In this document: piece by piece, positions 53,259-63,787 of the stretch
Numbering within the stretch: the stretch's first letter is position 1
How the letters are laid out: the number at the start of each line of letters is the position of its first letter
Source: Roseivirga ehrenbergii
GTDB lineage: Bacteria; Bacteroidota; Bacteroidia; Cytophagales; Cyclobacteriaceae
Length of the DNA stretch: 64,000 nucleotides
Reading direction: 5' to 3'
Assembly (NCBI RefSeq): GCF_001593005.1
Contig: NZ_LQZQ01000002.1
Coordinates: forward strand, 62,001-126,000
Translations under genes and position numbers: made by a program
The notes under the pieces: generated by a model
Told to the model about the DNA's origin: nothing
What the model saw: the letters and a program-made list of their open reading frames with translations, nothing else
The model's database searches: none

Positions 53259-54449
53259 ATGTTTACAATGAAATTAAAATCTTTAATAGTAGTTACGGCC
53301 GTTGTTGTTATGTCGTCTTGTACAACAGGTAGCTCTGAGTCAAGTATGACAAATGATAACTGGAAAAGCTTTGATGAAACCGTTGTTTTTGAAGATGAAA
53401 AAGTTGTGCAACTCCCATTAGATGCAAGTACAGGGTTTTGGCATTATTCAATGTCAGTGGATGTAATTGATGGAGTTGATGTACTTTCTTTTATCAACCC
53501 AATGAACAATGCTATCTACACATACGATTTAATGAACAATTCTTTAATGGGTAAAACACTGCTAGATAAACAAGGCCCTAATGCTGTTGGGGCACTTAAT
53601 TTAGCTACGCACAAGCTCGTTAGCCTTGATAGCATGTTTATTTTTAACCTGATGCATGGCGTTATGTATTTGAGCAATGCAGAAGGGAAGCTTGTAAAGA
53701 AGTCTACGCTAGTTAACTATAAAATAGATGGAGTAATGGGCAACCCTGAGCCCTCTTTATCCTCTCCTATGGTTCTTTTAGGTAACAAGCTTTATATAAG
53801 TTGTAGTATTGATCAATACGAGGAAAGTTATAGAGAACGAAAAGCCGTGATGACTTACGATTTTTTGACTGACGAAACAGCGTATGTTATTGATTACCCT
53901 GAAACATATAGTCAGGCATATTGGGGACCTGTATTTAAATATATTCCCAGTCTTGATTTAGGATTAGATGGAGAGTCTTTGGTCGCTAACTTCAGCGTGG
54001 AACCTAAAATACAAAAAACGAACGACAGAGGTGAACTTCTGTCTACACACTACGAGATGTCGAGTTATATAGATAAGATTGAACCTCTTGACTCCGACAT
54101 TAAAACTGCAGTTCGAATCAATCATAACGTGGTTAATCCTGAGAAGAAAGAATATGGTCTCACAAATTCTGACTTTAATAAAATCATTTCAGACCCTTAT
54201 CGAGGTTATTACTATCGTGTGGCTTATATAAGACCAACGCTAGAAGAGTTTCGTTCTGAAAATACAGTAATTGACTTCTCGATATCAGTCTTAACAGAAG
54301 ACTTCAAAAAAATAGGAGAGAAACTATTTGACGGATCTATTTACAGACCTTCTATGATATTTTCAGGAAAGGGCGGCTTGTATATCGGTCGGACTGACTT
54401 ATATTCCCAAAACGAGGATATTATGCCCTTTTCTTTATTCAAGCTATAG
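53259..54449 (+). CDS. DUF4221-like lipoprotein
   Basis: A 396-aa lipoprotein (VVVMSSCTTG; Cys near 21) whose body looks like a beta propeller: repeated blocks of about 50 residues ending in turn-like segments (IYTYDLMNNSLMGKTL, AVMTYDFLTDETAYVIDYPE). It resembles the DUF4221 family of Bacteroidota. ATG 53259 or 53268 both give a signal peptide. No operon partner, function unknown. Confidence 0.6.
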   Translation: MFTMKLKSLIVVTAVVVMSSCTTGSSESSMTNDNWKSFDETVVFEDEKVVQLPLDASTGFWHYSMSVDVIDGVDVLSFINPMNNAIYTYDLMNNSLMGKTLLDKQGPNAVGALNLATHKLVSLDSMFIFNLMHGVMYLSNAEGKLVKKSTLVNYKIDGVMGNPEPSLSSPMVLLGNKLYISCSIDQYEESYRERKAVMTYDFLTDETAYVIDYPETYSQAYWGPVFKYIPSLDLGLDGESLVANFSVEPKIQKTNDRGELLSTHYEMSSYIDKIEPLDSDIKTAVRINHNVVNPEKKEYGLTNSDFNKIISDPYRGYYYRVAYIRPTLEEFRSENTVIDFSISVLTEDFKKIGEKLFDGSIYRPSMIFSGKGGLYIGRTDLYSQNEDIMPFSLFKL

Positions 54450-54565
54450 TTCTCGCACTTTAATTTATAAACTTAAAAATAGAACAAATTCAGCCCAATC
54501 ATTGATATATCCGAAAAGGTATAATTATCTGATTTTTTCACCAATGAACCCCGATCGGTTATAAC

Positions 54566-55897
54566 TTACTTTACCAACCCCTCAAAAGCCTTTTCCCATT
54601 TAGTAAAGTTAAAGTTGGCGGTGGTCGTGTTCATCATGGCTTTAATTTCTGCATGATTCAAATGGCCAATACTACCTTCGTGGCTATGGTTTACACTGCG
54701 TTCGGGCTGAAACTCACCTCTTTCAATGGCCATGCCCACTTGCTTATACGCATCTCTGAATGGAACGCCAGAAAGCACTAAGCGATTTACTTCTTCTACC
54801 GTAAACAGGTAATTGTATTTGTCTTGCTGAATGAGTTGGTCGTTAATCGTAATTTTTTCCAACATAAAATCAGCCATGAAAAGGCAATCTTTTAAATCTT
54901 GAATGGCAGGGAAAATCACTTCCTTGATCAACTGCATTTCGCGGTGATAACCCACTGGCAAATTGGTGGTCATCATAGCGATATCGTTCGGTGCCGCCTG
55001 TAGTTTATTGCATTTGCCACGCATCAGTTCGAAAACGTCAGGGTTTTTCTTGTGTGGCATAATGCTAGAACCCGTGGTCAGTTCATCGGGGAAACCGATA
55101 AAGCCGAAATCGGAGCCCATGTAAAGGCATACATCCATGGCAAATTTGCCCAAAGTGGCCGCCACAGCCGCCATTCCAGTCGCCAATGAACGTTCGGCCT
55201 TGCCTCGGCCCATCATGGCATACACCACGTTATAGTTTAGGTCTTCGAAGCCCAAAAGCTCCGTAGTCATTTTTCTATTTAAAGGGAAAGAAGAACCAAA
55301 GCCAGCGCCAGAACCCAGTGGGTTTTTGTTCACCACTTTATAAGCCGCTTCTAAAGCGTACAGGTCGTCCACCAAGCTTTCGGCATAAGCACCAAACCAA
55401 AGTCCGAAAGAGGACGGCATGGCCACTTGCATATGCGTATAGCCCGGCATTAAAGTGTTTTTGTGCTGGTCGCTTAAGTGCATCAAGCGATCGAAAAGCG
55501 TATTCACCCCTTCCACCAAATTCTTGATTTCGGAACGCATAAAAAGCTTCATGTCTACCAAAACTTGGTCGTTACGCGAACGGCCACTATGGATTTTCTT
55601 TCCTACATCGCCCAGTCGTTCGGTAAGGATAAATTCCACTTGAGAATGAATGTCTTCCACACCTTCTTCAATGGAAAACTCACCCGCTTGAATGGACTTA
55701 AAAATATTTTTAAGCTCCACATGAATGACCTCCTTTTCTTCCACAGTAAGTAAGCCAATGCTGGCCAACATTTCGGTATGGGCCAGAGAACCGAGCACAT
55801 CATAAGGCGCCAAATGGATATCAAACTCCAGGTCGCGACCAACGGTAAATCGTTCTACAATTTCAGATACGCGGGTTTCCTTTTGCCAGAGTTTCAT
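54566..55897 (-). CDS. argH: Argininosuccinate lyase
   Basis: A 443-aa tetrameric enzyme of the last step of arginine synthesis, which releases fumarate. The signature loop GSSIMPHKKNPDVFEL is near residue 275, and IHSGRSRNDQVLVDMKLF and MPGYTHMQVAMPSSFGLW are the other two conserved blocks. Not clustered with other arg genes. Confidence 0.96.
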   Translation of the reverse strand: MKLWQKETRVSEIVERFTVGRDLEFDIHLAPYDVLGSLAHTEMLASIGLLTVEEKEVIHVELKNIFKSIQAGEFSIEEGVEDIHSQVEFILTERLGDVGKKIHSGRSRNDQVLVDMKLFMRSEIKNLVEGVNTLFDRLMHLSDQHKNTLMPGYTHMQVAMPSSFGLWFGAYAESLVDDLYALEAAYKVVNKNPLGSGAGFGSSFPLNRKMTTELLGFEDLNYNVVYAMMGRGKAERSLATGMAAVAATLGKFAMDVCLYMGSDFGFIGFPDELTTGSSIMPHKKNPDVFELMRGKCNKLQAAPNDIAMMTTNLPVGYHREMQLIKEVIFPAIQDLKDCLFMADFMLEKITINDQLIQQDKYNYLFTVEEVNRLVLSGVPFRDAYKQVGMAIERGEFQPERSVNHSHEGSIGHLNHAEIKAMMNTTTANFNFTKWEKAFEGLVK

Positions 55898-55949
55898 AAT
55901 TTAAAATTTCGAATTCAAGACTGTTTCATTAATCTGACACAAACCTAAT

Positions 55950-56264
55950 TCAATTGTATTTAAAAATTTCAATTGAAGAATGAATTAGGCTCGCTTCTTC
56001 TAATTCTGATTTTTGGTTTAATGTAGGTTCATTAATACCTAAAGCTAATTCATCGAAATTTTCTCCATTCTGTTGTTTAGACACTGTTTCAATGGCTAGA
56101 ATTTTCTCTTCAAAAGCGTCATGGTTGAATCTTAACTTAACATAGTCTCCAATTTCGATTTGACCATCCTCAATGGTCCCAACCAGAAAGAAATGACGTC
56201 CAGTCAATTGAAAGGTAGATTTAAGTTGAAAATGTGCCACTGGGGCATCAGTCTTATTCCTCAT
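55950..56264 (-). CDS. Small protein with an EF-Tu domain 2-like beta barrel
   Basis: A 104-aa protein. Its core (STFQLTGRHFFLVGTIEDGQ, IEIGDYVKLRF, then NFDELALGI) follows the pattern of translation-factor domain 2 (x-x-G-R-x-x-x-x-G-x-I-x-x-G-x-I-x-x-G-D-x-V). It has no GTPase domain. Located between argH and hslU on the same strand. Role unknown; the fold assignment is by pattern only. Confidence 0.6.
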   Translation of the reverse strand: MRNKTDAPVAHFQLKSTFQLTGRHFFLVGTIEDGQIEIGDYVKLRFNHDAFEEKILAIETVSKQQNGENFDELALGINEPTLNQKSELEEASLIHSSIEIFKYN

Positions 56265-56304
56265 TTCAAGGGAGAATTAGTTTTCTTGCTTAGCCTTAAT
56301 TTTA

Positions 56305-57693
56305 CTACAACATAAACTCGCTCAAGTCTTTGCTTTGTACCAAGCCAGAAAGTCTTTCTTGCACCAATTCTTTGGTCACTAGCACCTTGGCATTGTTCGG
56401 AATTTTCTCTGGAATATCGAAAAGGATATCGTTGAGCAGTTTGCTCATTACCGTGTACAAACGTCTAGCACCAATATTTTCGACTTCTTCGTTTACTTTG
56501 AAAGCAATGTCCGCCAATTCCATTAAGGCCTCATCGGTGTATTCTAAAGAGACATCTTCAGAATTCATTAAAGCCTCATATTGCTTTGTAAGGGCATTTT
56601 TTGGCTCTTTCAAAATTCGGTAGAAATCATCTCGCGTAAGACTGTTCAATTCTACACGGATAGGGAAACGACCCTGCAACTCAGGAATCAAATCTGAAGG
56701 TTTCGCTAGATGGAAAGCACCCGCAGCAATAAACAGAATATGGTCGGTATTGATAATGCCGTGCTTCGTGTTCACAGAGCTTCCTTCTACAATAGGCAAA
56801 AGATCGCGCTGCACACCTTCACGACTAACATCGGGGCCGCCACCGCCTTTTTTGGAGCTACCCGCTACTTTATCAATTTCATCGATAAAGATGATGCCCG
56901 TATTTTCCGCTTTACGAATAGCCTCTTCTTTCACTTCATCCATATCGATAAGCTTGGCACTTTCTTCATCTAAAAGCAGTTTTTTTGCTTCACCAATGGT
57001 CACCTTGCGCTTTTTCGATTTCTTGGGCATTACATTGCTCAGCATGTCCTGAAGGTTCATCATGGAAACCTCGTCCATGCCGCCACCTACCATGCCCATA
57101 CCACCGCCAGAAGTGGTAATACTGATTTCGATTTTACGGTCGTCAATTTCGCCAGAGCGAATTTTTTCACGGAAACGTTCACGGGTTCTTTCATTCAACT
57201 CCGCATCCGACATTTTTTCGGGCTCTTCTCCGTTTTCAACCACAGTAGCCGAAGGGCGCGTATTTTTGATTGGGGGAATCAGTGCGTCAAGAATTACATC
57301 TTCAACCGCCTGTTCAGCCCTGCCTTTAACTTCTTCTTTCTTGGACTGGCGCACCAAGTTGACTGATTGCTCTACCAAGTCGCGCACCATGCTTTCTACA
57401 TCGCGACCAACGTAACCTACTTCCGTAAATTTAGATGCTTCCACTTTAGTGAAAGGAGCGTCCGCAATTTTGGCCAGTCTTCGGGCAATTTCTGTTTTAC
57501 CCACACCCGTAGCCCCAATCATAAGAATATTGTTTGGAGCAATTTCGCGTTGCATCTCTGGCTTCACGTGCATTCTTCTCCAACGATTTCGAAGGGCAAT
57601 GGCCACGTTTTTCTTGGCGTCCGCTTGGCCAATAATGTACTTATCTAATTCGGCAACAATTTGCCTTGGGGTTAAATATTTCGCGTCTAACAT
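56305..57693 (-). CDS. hslU: ATP-dependent protease ATPase subunit HslU
   Basis: A 462-aa AAA+ unfoldase that feeds substrates to the HslV peptidase. Opening TPRQIVAELDKYIIGQADAK is diagnostic, with Walker A GATGVGKTEIARRLAKIADA, Walker B GIIFIDEIDKVAG, and a long I-domain insert (about 130-250) rich in charged residues. The hslV gene is not adjacent. It starts 1 nt after the porQ stop, so the two are co-transcribed. Confidence 0.97.
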   Translation of the reverse strand: MLDAKYLTPRQIVAELDKYIIGQADAKKNVAIALRNRWRRMHVKPEMQREIAPNNILMIGATGVGKTEIARRLAKIADAPFTKVEASKFTEVGYVGRDVESMVRDLVEQSVNLVRQSKKEEVKGRAEQAVEDVILDALIPPIKNTRPSATVVENGEEPEKMSDAELNERTRERFREKIRSGEIDDRKIEISITTSGGGMGMVGGGMDEVSMMNLQDMLSNVMPKKSKKRKVTIGEAKKLLLDEESAKLIDMDEVKEEAIRKAENTGIIFIDEIDKVAGSSKKGGGGPDVSREGVQRDLLPIVEGSSVNTKHGIINTDHILFIAAGAFHLAKPSDLIPELQGRFPIRVELNSLTRDDFYRILKEPKNALTKQYEALMNSEDVSLEYTDEALMELADIAFKVNEEVENIGARRLYTVMSKLLNDILFDIPEKIPNNAKVLVTKELVQERLSGLVQSKDLSEFML

Positions 57694-57694
57694 C

Positions 57695-58726
57695 TTAGTT
57701 TTTTTTCTTTACGATCCCACTCAAATTGGTGGTCAATTGTATGGTGTTGCTTCCTCCTGCCGAGTGATAAAGTGCTCTGGCATAAGAAAATTCAAATCTT
57801 TTTACTTTAAACATCAGCCCAAATGAAAAGCCAGCGCCTCCCGATGCGGCTTCTTGTTTAAGCTCTTTTCTTAACAAATGGTTATATCCAAAGCGCAATT
57901 GAAAATTGTTGCTCAAGAGTAATTCAGTACCGAAAACCAATCTTCGAAACACCTCTTCACTAAATCCTGGTTCCTTTTCTGTAGCACCAACGAGTGTATT
58001 GGCTTTTGGGTCGAAAAAAACGACATCGGAACGATTTAAATTTCTGGCTGTAAGCGAAAACCGGAAGGGCATAAACTCTGGTTTGTAGGTCACCCCTAAC
58101 TGAACATCTAAAGGCAATTCGCTTTGATTGTCGTCCGTATAGTCGCTCAATAGCATGCCCAAATTTTTCAGGGCCAAGCCCACAGTCAAATCTTTTTCTG
58201 GATGTTTGAAGGTACCTCCAAAATCAAATAGCAGGGCAGAAGCTTTATATGACCCTAAATCCGAAGCGGCAATTTTTAACGTAGAGCCCGCTTGAAAAGG
58301 GCCAAAAGCCATGGAATGACTTAAGCCAAAAACGAATTCGGATGCTTTAAAATCGCCATTTAGAAAACCGTTTTCATCATAGCCTTCGATGGTGCCGTAG
58401 TTCAAGTAAGTGAGGTTGGCTGCCCAAAGCCCAGCTTTTTCAATATTTCGGGCATAGGCAACGGAAGTTTGAGCGATGTCGGCAAAATAGCCCAGCCTGT
58501 CAATGACCAATTGGTTGTGCCAATCGCTGTTCAATAATGCCGGGTTAGAAGCCAACATGCCTGGATCATTCCAGCCAGAGGTAAGGTTTACACCACCTAA
58601 AGCCGTTTGGCGAGTACTATTCGGGAGGTTTAGAAATTCAAATGCCCGTTGCCCACCCAATTGGGCAGTCAATAGTTGGGGAATGAAAAGCCCAGCAACC
58701 AAAACAATACGGACAATTTGCTTCAA
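57695..58726 (-). CDS. porQ: Type IX secretion system protein PorQ
   Basis: A 343-aa exported protein: signal peptide 1-22 (LFIPQLLTAQLG), then the family opening FEFLNLPNSTRQTALGGVNL and a FadL-like beta-barrel pattern to the C-terminus. PorQ belongs to the outer-membrane attachment complex of the T9SS (with PorU, PorV, PorZ), which links cargo to A-LPS in gliding and secreting Bacteroidota. The gene stands between lon and hslU. Confidence 0.85.
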   Translation of the reverse strand: MKQIVRIVLVAGLFIPQLLTAQLGGQRAFEFLNLPNSTRQTALGGVNLTSGWNDPGMLASNPALLNSDWHNQLVIDRLGYFADIAQTSVAYARNIEKAGLWAANLTYLNYGTIEGYDENGFLNGDFKASEFVFGLSHSMAFGPFQAGSTLKIAASDLGSYKASALLFDFGGTFKHPEKDLTVGLALKNLGMLLSDYTDDNQSELPLDVQLGVTYKPEFMPFRFSLTARNLNRSDVVFFDPKANTLVGATEKEPGFSEEVFRRLVFGTELLLSNNFQLRFGYNHLLRKELKQEAASGGAGFSFGLMFKVKRFEFSYARALYHSAGGSNTIQLTTNLSGIVKKKN

Positions 58727-58782
58727 TACCTCGGGATTAATTGGGGAGAACCGAAGTTCTCCCCCTTAAAATAGTTTGAATT

Positions 58783-61248
58783 TTAGTCTTCTACTACTAG
58801 ATCAATAGCATTGGCTACTTTTTGCTTCATTAATGCCAATTCTAATACCTCTTCAGCCGTTTCAACATAATGTACATTGAGGCCTTTAGTATATCGTTCG
58901 TCAATTTCTAGAATGTCTTTTTCATTCTTTTTGCTCAGAATCAATTCCTTAATACCTGCTCTTCGCGCAGCAAGAATTTTTTCTTTGATACCTCCTACTG
59001 GCAACACTCTGCCTCGCAATGTGATTTCGCCTGTCATCGCCAATTTATTTTTCACCTTGCGTTGTGTAAATATCGAAGTAATGGCCGTGAGCATGGTAAT
59101 ACCTGCAGAAGGGCCATCTTTAGGTACAGCACCCGCAGGCACGTGAATATGCAAATCGTATTTATCGAAAACACGGTAGTCGATATCGTATTTATGTGCT
59201 TCAGACTTCAAGTAAGAAAGCGCAGCTACGGCTGATTCTTTCATCACATCGCCTAACTGACCTGAAAGTGTCAATTTGCCTTTACCCCGACTCAAATTGG
59301 TTTCGATGAAAAGAATTTCACCGCCAACGGAAGTCCAAGCCAAGCCTGTAACTACACCAGCTAAATCGTTGTTATCGTAAGTTTCCTTGTCGAAAACAGG
59401 GCCGCCAAGTACTTTTTCAATGTATTCAGCGATCACTTTTTTAGGATATTCTTCTTCTAAAGCAATTGATTTAGCAGCACTTCGCACTACCGAACCAATT
59501 TTCCTTTCTAAGTTTCGAACCCCAGATTCTCGGGTATATTCATCTATTATTTTCTGAAGCGACTTTTTATCGAAAACCAAATCCGTAGACTTTAAGCCAT
59601 GTTCCTCTTTTTGCTTCGGCACAAGATGTCTTTTAGCGATCTCCATTTTCTCTTCAACCGTGTAACCCGACACCTCAATAATTTCCATTCTGTCGCGCAA
59701 GGCAGGCTGAATGGTATCCAATGAATTGGCTGTGGCCACAAATAACACCTTAGAAAGGTCGTATTCCACCTCTAAGTAGTTATCGGTAAACTCTGCGTTT
59801 TGCTCAGGGTCGAGCACCTCTAGCAAAGCTGAAGATGGATCGCCACGGAAGTTAGAATTTACCTTATCTATTTCGTCCAGTACAAATACTGGATTCGAAG
59901 TTTTCGATTTCTTAATGTTTTGGATCACCTTGCCCGGCATGGCACCCACATAAGTTTTACGATGCCCACGAATTTCGGCTTCATCATGAATTCCGCCTAA
60001 AGACATTCTGACATACTGACGGTTCAAGGCCTTGGCTATACTTCTTCCCAAAGAGGTTTTACCTACACCTGGAGGGCCGTAAAGACAAAGAATTGGCCCC
60101 TTCAAGTCATTTTTCAACTTAAGTACGGCCAGGTATTCCAGAATTCTATCCTTTACTTTTTCTAAACCAAAATGATCTTTGTCCAGAATTTTCTTCGCGC
60201 GCTTCAGGTCTAAGTTATCCTCTGAATATTCTCCCCAAGGCAAATCGGTCATCAATTCGGCATAGTTCATGGAAATCGGGTATTCCGCTGCCATTGGGTT
60301 CATCCGAAGGATTTTGTCCAACTCTTTATTGAAGTGCGTACCAACTTTTTCTGGCCAATTTTTACTTTCCCCTTTCTTTCTGAGGGCTTCCACTTCACGT
60401 TCTGGGCCGTCTTCTCCCAGTTCATCTTGCAACACTTTCATTTGCTGACGCAAGAAATAATCGCGTTGCTGCTGATCTATGTCTGAATGAACTCTGCTAT
60501 GAATTTCGTGCTTAAGCTCAAGCAGTTGCACTTCTTTCAGCATGTATTGAAGCAAAGCCGTAGCACGCTCAATACCATCATTGATTTCTAACAATTTCTG
60601 CTTTTCCTTCGCTTCCGTATTGATGTTACTGCAAAGGAAATGAATCAAGAAACTGGTCTTATCTATATTGTCCAAGGCCACCTGTGCTTCCTTCGGTATT
60701 TCAGGATTAAGCGACATAATTTTATTGGCCGCTTCTCTTACTGATTGTAAAATTGCCTTCACTTCTTTACTCAGTCTTTTCGGGAAGTTTTCTGGTAAAT
60801 ACTTCACCTTGGCCTTCATATAAGGTGCTTCAGAAGTATATTCTTCTACCTCAAACCTGCTTTTACCTTGAATAATGATGGTGGTATTTCCGTCAGGCAA
60901 CACCAACATTTTTACAATCTTGGCGGCTGTTCCTATTCTGAAAAGATCTTTTTGGGTAGGATCGTCTATTTTTGGGTTTTCTTGGGTAAGAACCCCCACA
61001 AGACGGTTTCCTTTATATGCATTCTTCACCACCTTAATCGACTTTTGGCGACCGACAGTAATAGGAATAAGCACTCCCGGAAATAATACTGTATTGCGTA
61101 CCGCCAAAATCGGTAATTCATCTGGTTGGTTGGCTTCGTTTAACTCTTCGTCATCTTCACCCCCAATTACCTGAATAAGATCGCCTGCTTCATCGTCATC
61201 AATATCGCTGGCTATCATGGATCCGAACATTTGGTTATTAATTTTCAT
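58783..61248 (-). CDS. lon: ATP-dependent protease Lon
   Basis: An 821-aa AAA+ serine protease for misfolded and regulatory proteins. N-terminal substrate domain from about 45 ([20 protein letters not shown]), Walker [21 protein letters not shown] near 390, Walker [12 protein letters not shown], and a C-terminal peptidase with the catalytic Ser in [11 protein letters not shown] and the dyad Lys in [14 protein letters not shown]. The first 45 residues are acidic. Divergent from the OmpA/PD40 gene. Confidence 0.97.
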   Translation of the reverse strand: MKINNQMFGSMIASDIDDDEAGDLIQVIGGEDDEELNEANQPDELPILAVRNTVLFPGVLIPITVGRQKSIKVVKNAYKGNRLVGVLTQENPKIDDPTQKDLFRIGTAAKIVKMLVLPDGNTTIIIQGKSRFEVEEYTSEAPYMKAKVKYLPENFPKRLSKEVKAILQSVREAANKIMSLNPEIPKEAQVALDNIDKTSFLIHFLCSNINTEAKEKQKLLEINDGIERATALLQYMLKEVQLLELKHEIHSRVHSDIDQQQRDYFLRQQMKVLQDELGEDGPEREVEALRKKGESKNWPEKVGTHFNKELDKILRMNPMAAEYPISMNYAELMTDLPWGEYSEDNLDLKRAKKILDKDHFGLEKVKDRILEYLAVLKLKNDLKGPILCLYGPPGVGKTSLGRSIAKALNRQYVRMSLGGIHDEAEIRGHRKTYVGAMPGKVIQNIKKSKTSNPVFVLDEIDKVNSNFRGDPSSALLEVLDPEQNAEFTDNYLEVEYDLSKVLFVATANSLDTIQPALRDRMEIIEVSGYTVEEKMEIAKRHLVPKQKEEHGLKSTDLVFDKKSLQKIIDEYTRESGVRNLERKIGSVVRSAAKSIALEEEYPKKVIAEYIEKVLGGPVFDKETYDNNDLAGVVTGLAWTSVGGEILFIETNLSRGKGKLTLSGQLGDVMKESAVAALSYLKSEAHKYDIDYRVFDKYDLHIHVPAGAVPKDGPSAGITMLTAITSIFTQRKVKNKLAMTGEITLRGRVLPVGGIKEKILAARRAGIKELILSKKNEKDILEIDERYTKGLNVHYVETAEEVLELALMKQKVANAIDLVVED

Positions 61249-61414
61249 ATATAAAGTGCCAGATTGACACGTTTGTGCTTAAATAAATTTGGACGACCTA
61301 AATTGCAAGCCGTGTGCCAAACGGCAATGTGTCATGAACGGTTTTTTAATTGCACTGAAAAACACGTAATTTGATGTATCTTTTACTAAAAAGAGACTAA
61401 AACACTTGAAAAGA

Positions 61415-63397
61415 ATGAGACCGATACTACTCATTGCGGTCGTACTGTTATACTGTAACTCTACAGTACATGGACAGTTTTTCAAAAAAAAGAAAGACAA
61501 TAAGAAAGCCGAGCTTGTAGAATTGAATTCCGATTCGGTATCTGTTGAGATTACGGACATCATCTTTAGAAATATAAACAAGGTTGGGCTTTACACCAAC
61601 GATAAACAGCTTAAAAGAATTGACAAACTCGATAAGGAAAAGAACTGGAAGGAACTTTATCCTGAATTAAAAGAGTATGTCTCCAACTTCGGAATTCAAA
61701 ATTTCGCTTATCAAACCTATTATTTGTGGAGACTAGCCAAACTGACTGAGGTATTTGGTACGGTAGACCAGGCCAGGCCACTTTACAGCCTTGTACTAAA
61801 GCATCATCGAAGGGGACTTCCAATTGAGGAAGTTTTGGCGCGCTATGATTCCATCAACCCCAATAAAATGGAATATTATGTTCCGTTGGAGTATTATTAT
61901 GAGTTGGTGGAGTACCGCAGGCAGGTAGATACACTTATTCCGCCTCGTGGCGTACTGACCACCATGGGAAATAAAATCAACTCTTTAATGGAAGATTATG
62001 CTCCTAGCGTAGCCAAAGGTGATGAAATTTTGCTGTTCACCTCCAAAAGAAACGCACATAATGAAGGTATTAGGGTAATTAGTAACGAGGATATTTTTAT
62101 TGCTGAGAATACTGAAAATGGCTGGGGCGAAGCCAAACCCTTCGATGCTATTAACAGCAAATACAATGAAGGTTCAGCCGCTATGACTAAAGATGGAAAT
62201 ACCATTTTCTTTTCGCGCTGCGATGCCCCCGATAGCTTTGGCAACTGCGATTTGTACACTTCAGTCTTTCAGGGCGACACCCTTTGGACGGAGCCCAAAA
62301 ACATGGGAGAATTGATCAACTCCAAAGGTTGGGACTCGCACCCTACGCTTTCACCTACTGAAGATACACTCTACTTTTCATCTGACCGTCAAGGGGGATT
62401 TGGTTTAGCCGATTTGTATTACACTTATAAAGACTCCCAAAACAAATGGGCTCAGCCAAAAAACTTAGGGCCAATTGTAAATACGCGTCAGAACGAAGTA
62501 AGCCCCTTTTATCACCCCGAACACAATGTGTTGTACTTTAGTAGTAATGGCCATTTATTGAATTTTGGGGATTACGACATCTATAAAGCTTACAAAGTAG
62601 GAATCAACTTTTCGGAACCGATCAATATTGGACCTTTGGTAAATGGCCCTGGCACGGAGTTTTACTTTACCATCGATAAAGCTTCTAAAGATATTTTTTA
62701 CTCTCGCTCAGAGAAAAAAAGCATGAAAAACCTGGACCTCTTTTCTTTTCCATTACCCATGGGCGGGCAACCTTTGGCCACTACCCGATTTATGGGACGA
62801 ATACAGAGCGTAACAGGAAAGATTCCTCAAAATATGGTGGTCTCCATCATCGATTTGGATGAAGGGGTAGAAGTGGCTCCTAAATTTGCCCGTGAAGACG
62901 GTACTTTCGAATTCGACCTGATTAACCAAAGAAATTATTTGGTGGTAATTCAAGGAGACGATTTTTTCCGCCTTGAAAAAATGTTTTTCCTAGATGGCGA
63001 TACCGAATATGAAGGCATTGTAGAACGTGTGGCCAGTAAAATTGAATTTGCCTCTTTAGAATTTGAAAATGGGAAGTCAAACATACTTCCAGAAATGGAA
63101 AGTGACCTGAAGAAAGTGGTGGATTTTTTAATTGATCATCCATCATTCAAACTGAATGTATCTGGTCATACCGATTCTAGTGGCGATGCGGTTTTAAATC
63201 TTGCCCTTTCCCAACAAAGGGCTCAATCGATTAAAAACTGGATTGTGGATGGCGGAGTAAATAGTGAACGCATTAATGCCATTGGCTATGGAAGCCAACG
63301 ACCGATTGTTAAAGAAGAAAAAACGGACGAAGACCGCGCAGTCAACCGCAGGGTAGAGTTTGAAATCTATAGAGAGGCGCAGGAGGGTGGTAATTAG
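61415..63397 (+). CDS. OmpA-like protein with PD40 repeats
   Basis: A 660-aa exported protein. Signal peptide MRPILLIAVVLLYCNSTVHG; TTG 61406 would add three residues and is also possible. Helical repeats (about 60-170) precede WD40-like PD40 repeats (about 200-440: SFGNCDLYTSVFQGDT, LYFSSDRQGGFGLADLYYTY, LYFSSNGHLLNFGDYDIYKA), a beta sandwich, and a C-terminal OmpA peptidoglycan-binding domain (LNVSGHTDSSGDAVLNLALS). The layout resembles gliding/T9SS-linked PorE-type proteins, but that role is not proven. Confidence 0.87.
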   Translation: MRPILLIAVVLLYCNSTVHGQFFKKKKDNKKAELVELNSDSVSVEITDIIFRNINKVGLYTNDKQLKRIDKLDKEKNWKELYPELKEYVSNFGIQNFAYQTYYLWRLAKLTEVFGTVDQARPLYSLVLKHHRRGLPIEEVLARYDSINPNKMEYYVPLEYYYELVEYRRQVDTLIPPRGVLTTMGNKINSLMEDYAPSVAKGDEILLFTSKRNAHNEGIRVISNEDIFIAENTENGWGEAKPFDAINSKYNEGSAAMTKDGNTIFFSRCDAPDSFGNCDLYTSVFQGDTLWTEPKNMGELINSKGWDSHPTLSPTEDTLYFSSDRQGGFGLADLYYTYKDSQNKWAQPKNLGPIVNTRQNEVSPFYHPEHNVLYFSSNGHLLNFGDYDIYKAYKVGINFSEPINIGPLVNGPGTEFYFTIDKASKDIFYSRSEKKSMKNLDLFSFPLPMGGQPLATTRFMGRIQSVTGKIPQNMVVSIIDLDEGVEVAPKFAREDGTFEFDLINQRNYLVVIQGDDFFRLEKMFFLDGDTEYEGIVERVASKIEFASLEFENGKSNILPEMESDLKKVVDFLIDHPSFKLNVSGHTDSSGDAVLNLALSQQRAQSIKNWIVDGGVNSERINAIGYGSQRPIVKEEKTDEDRAVNRRVEFEIYREAQEGGN

Positions 63398-63576
63398 TGT
63401 TTCTCTACGAGGTGGTCACCTTGGGCTTTTTTGTAATCTAAATCAGTAGGAATCCTAACTCCTGTTTGCATACTTTTCACAAAAGTGGAAATCTTGATAT
63501 CGTCTTGGGGGTTTGTGTTTTCCATGTCAACTACTTTTTTATCAGGTTTTGATGTCAAGTTTTTATCCATAGCCAT
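63394..63576 (-). CDS. Small hypothetical protein
   Basis: A 60-aa polar protein (MAMDKNLTSKPDKKVVDMEN, then DIKISTFVKSMQTGVRIPTD). No membrane segment, signal or recognised domain. It overlaps the convergent OmpA-like gene by 4 nt. Whether it is real is uncertain, although its composition is coding-like and it has an ATG start. Confidence 0.45.
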   Translation of the reverse strand: MAMDKNLTSKPDKKVVDMENTNPQDDIKISTFVKSMQTGVRIPTDLDYKKAQGDHLVEKH

Positions 63577-63686
63577 ATCTTTACGACATATATAAATATA
63601 TTAGACGTATTATAAAAACGCTTTAGCGGAGGGTTTGGTTGTTCGCAAACATCTAATTATGACGAATTCGAGTTGAAAGGCCTAAA

Positions 63687-63784
63687 AGCCCCGTTAAGTC
63701 GCACTGTGATTTATCAGTTTGAAATTGGCTTTAATGACACCCTCGATTCAATCGAGGATGAGGGAATTAATTTTCAGCGGGGCT
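63687..63784. other. Candidate structured RNA or long terminator
   Basis: AGCCCCG (63687-63693) is complementary to CGGGGCT (63778-63784), and within the 84-nt interior CCTCGAT-TCA-ATCGAGG (63741-63757) is a perfect hairpin. It follows the stop of the truncated minus-strand gene and could be its 3' structure or a separate small RNA on either strand. No promoter is evident. Confidence 0.3.
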
Positions 63785-63787
63785 GTT

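Noticed and set aside
61249-61270. TGGCAC before lon as a sigma54 site
   Set aside because: No -12 box follows at the right distance and it lies within 20 nt of the ATG.
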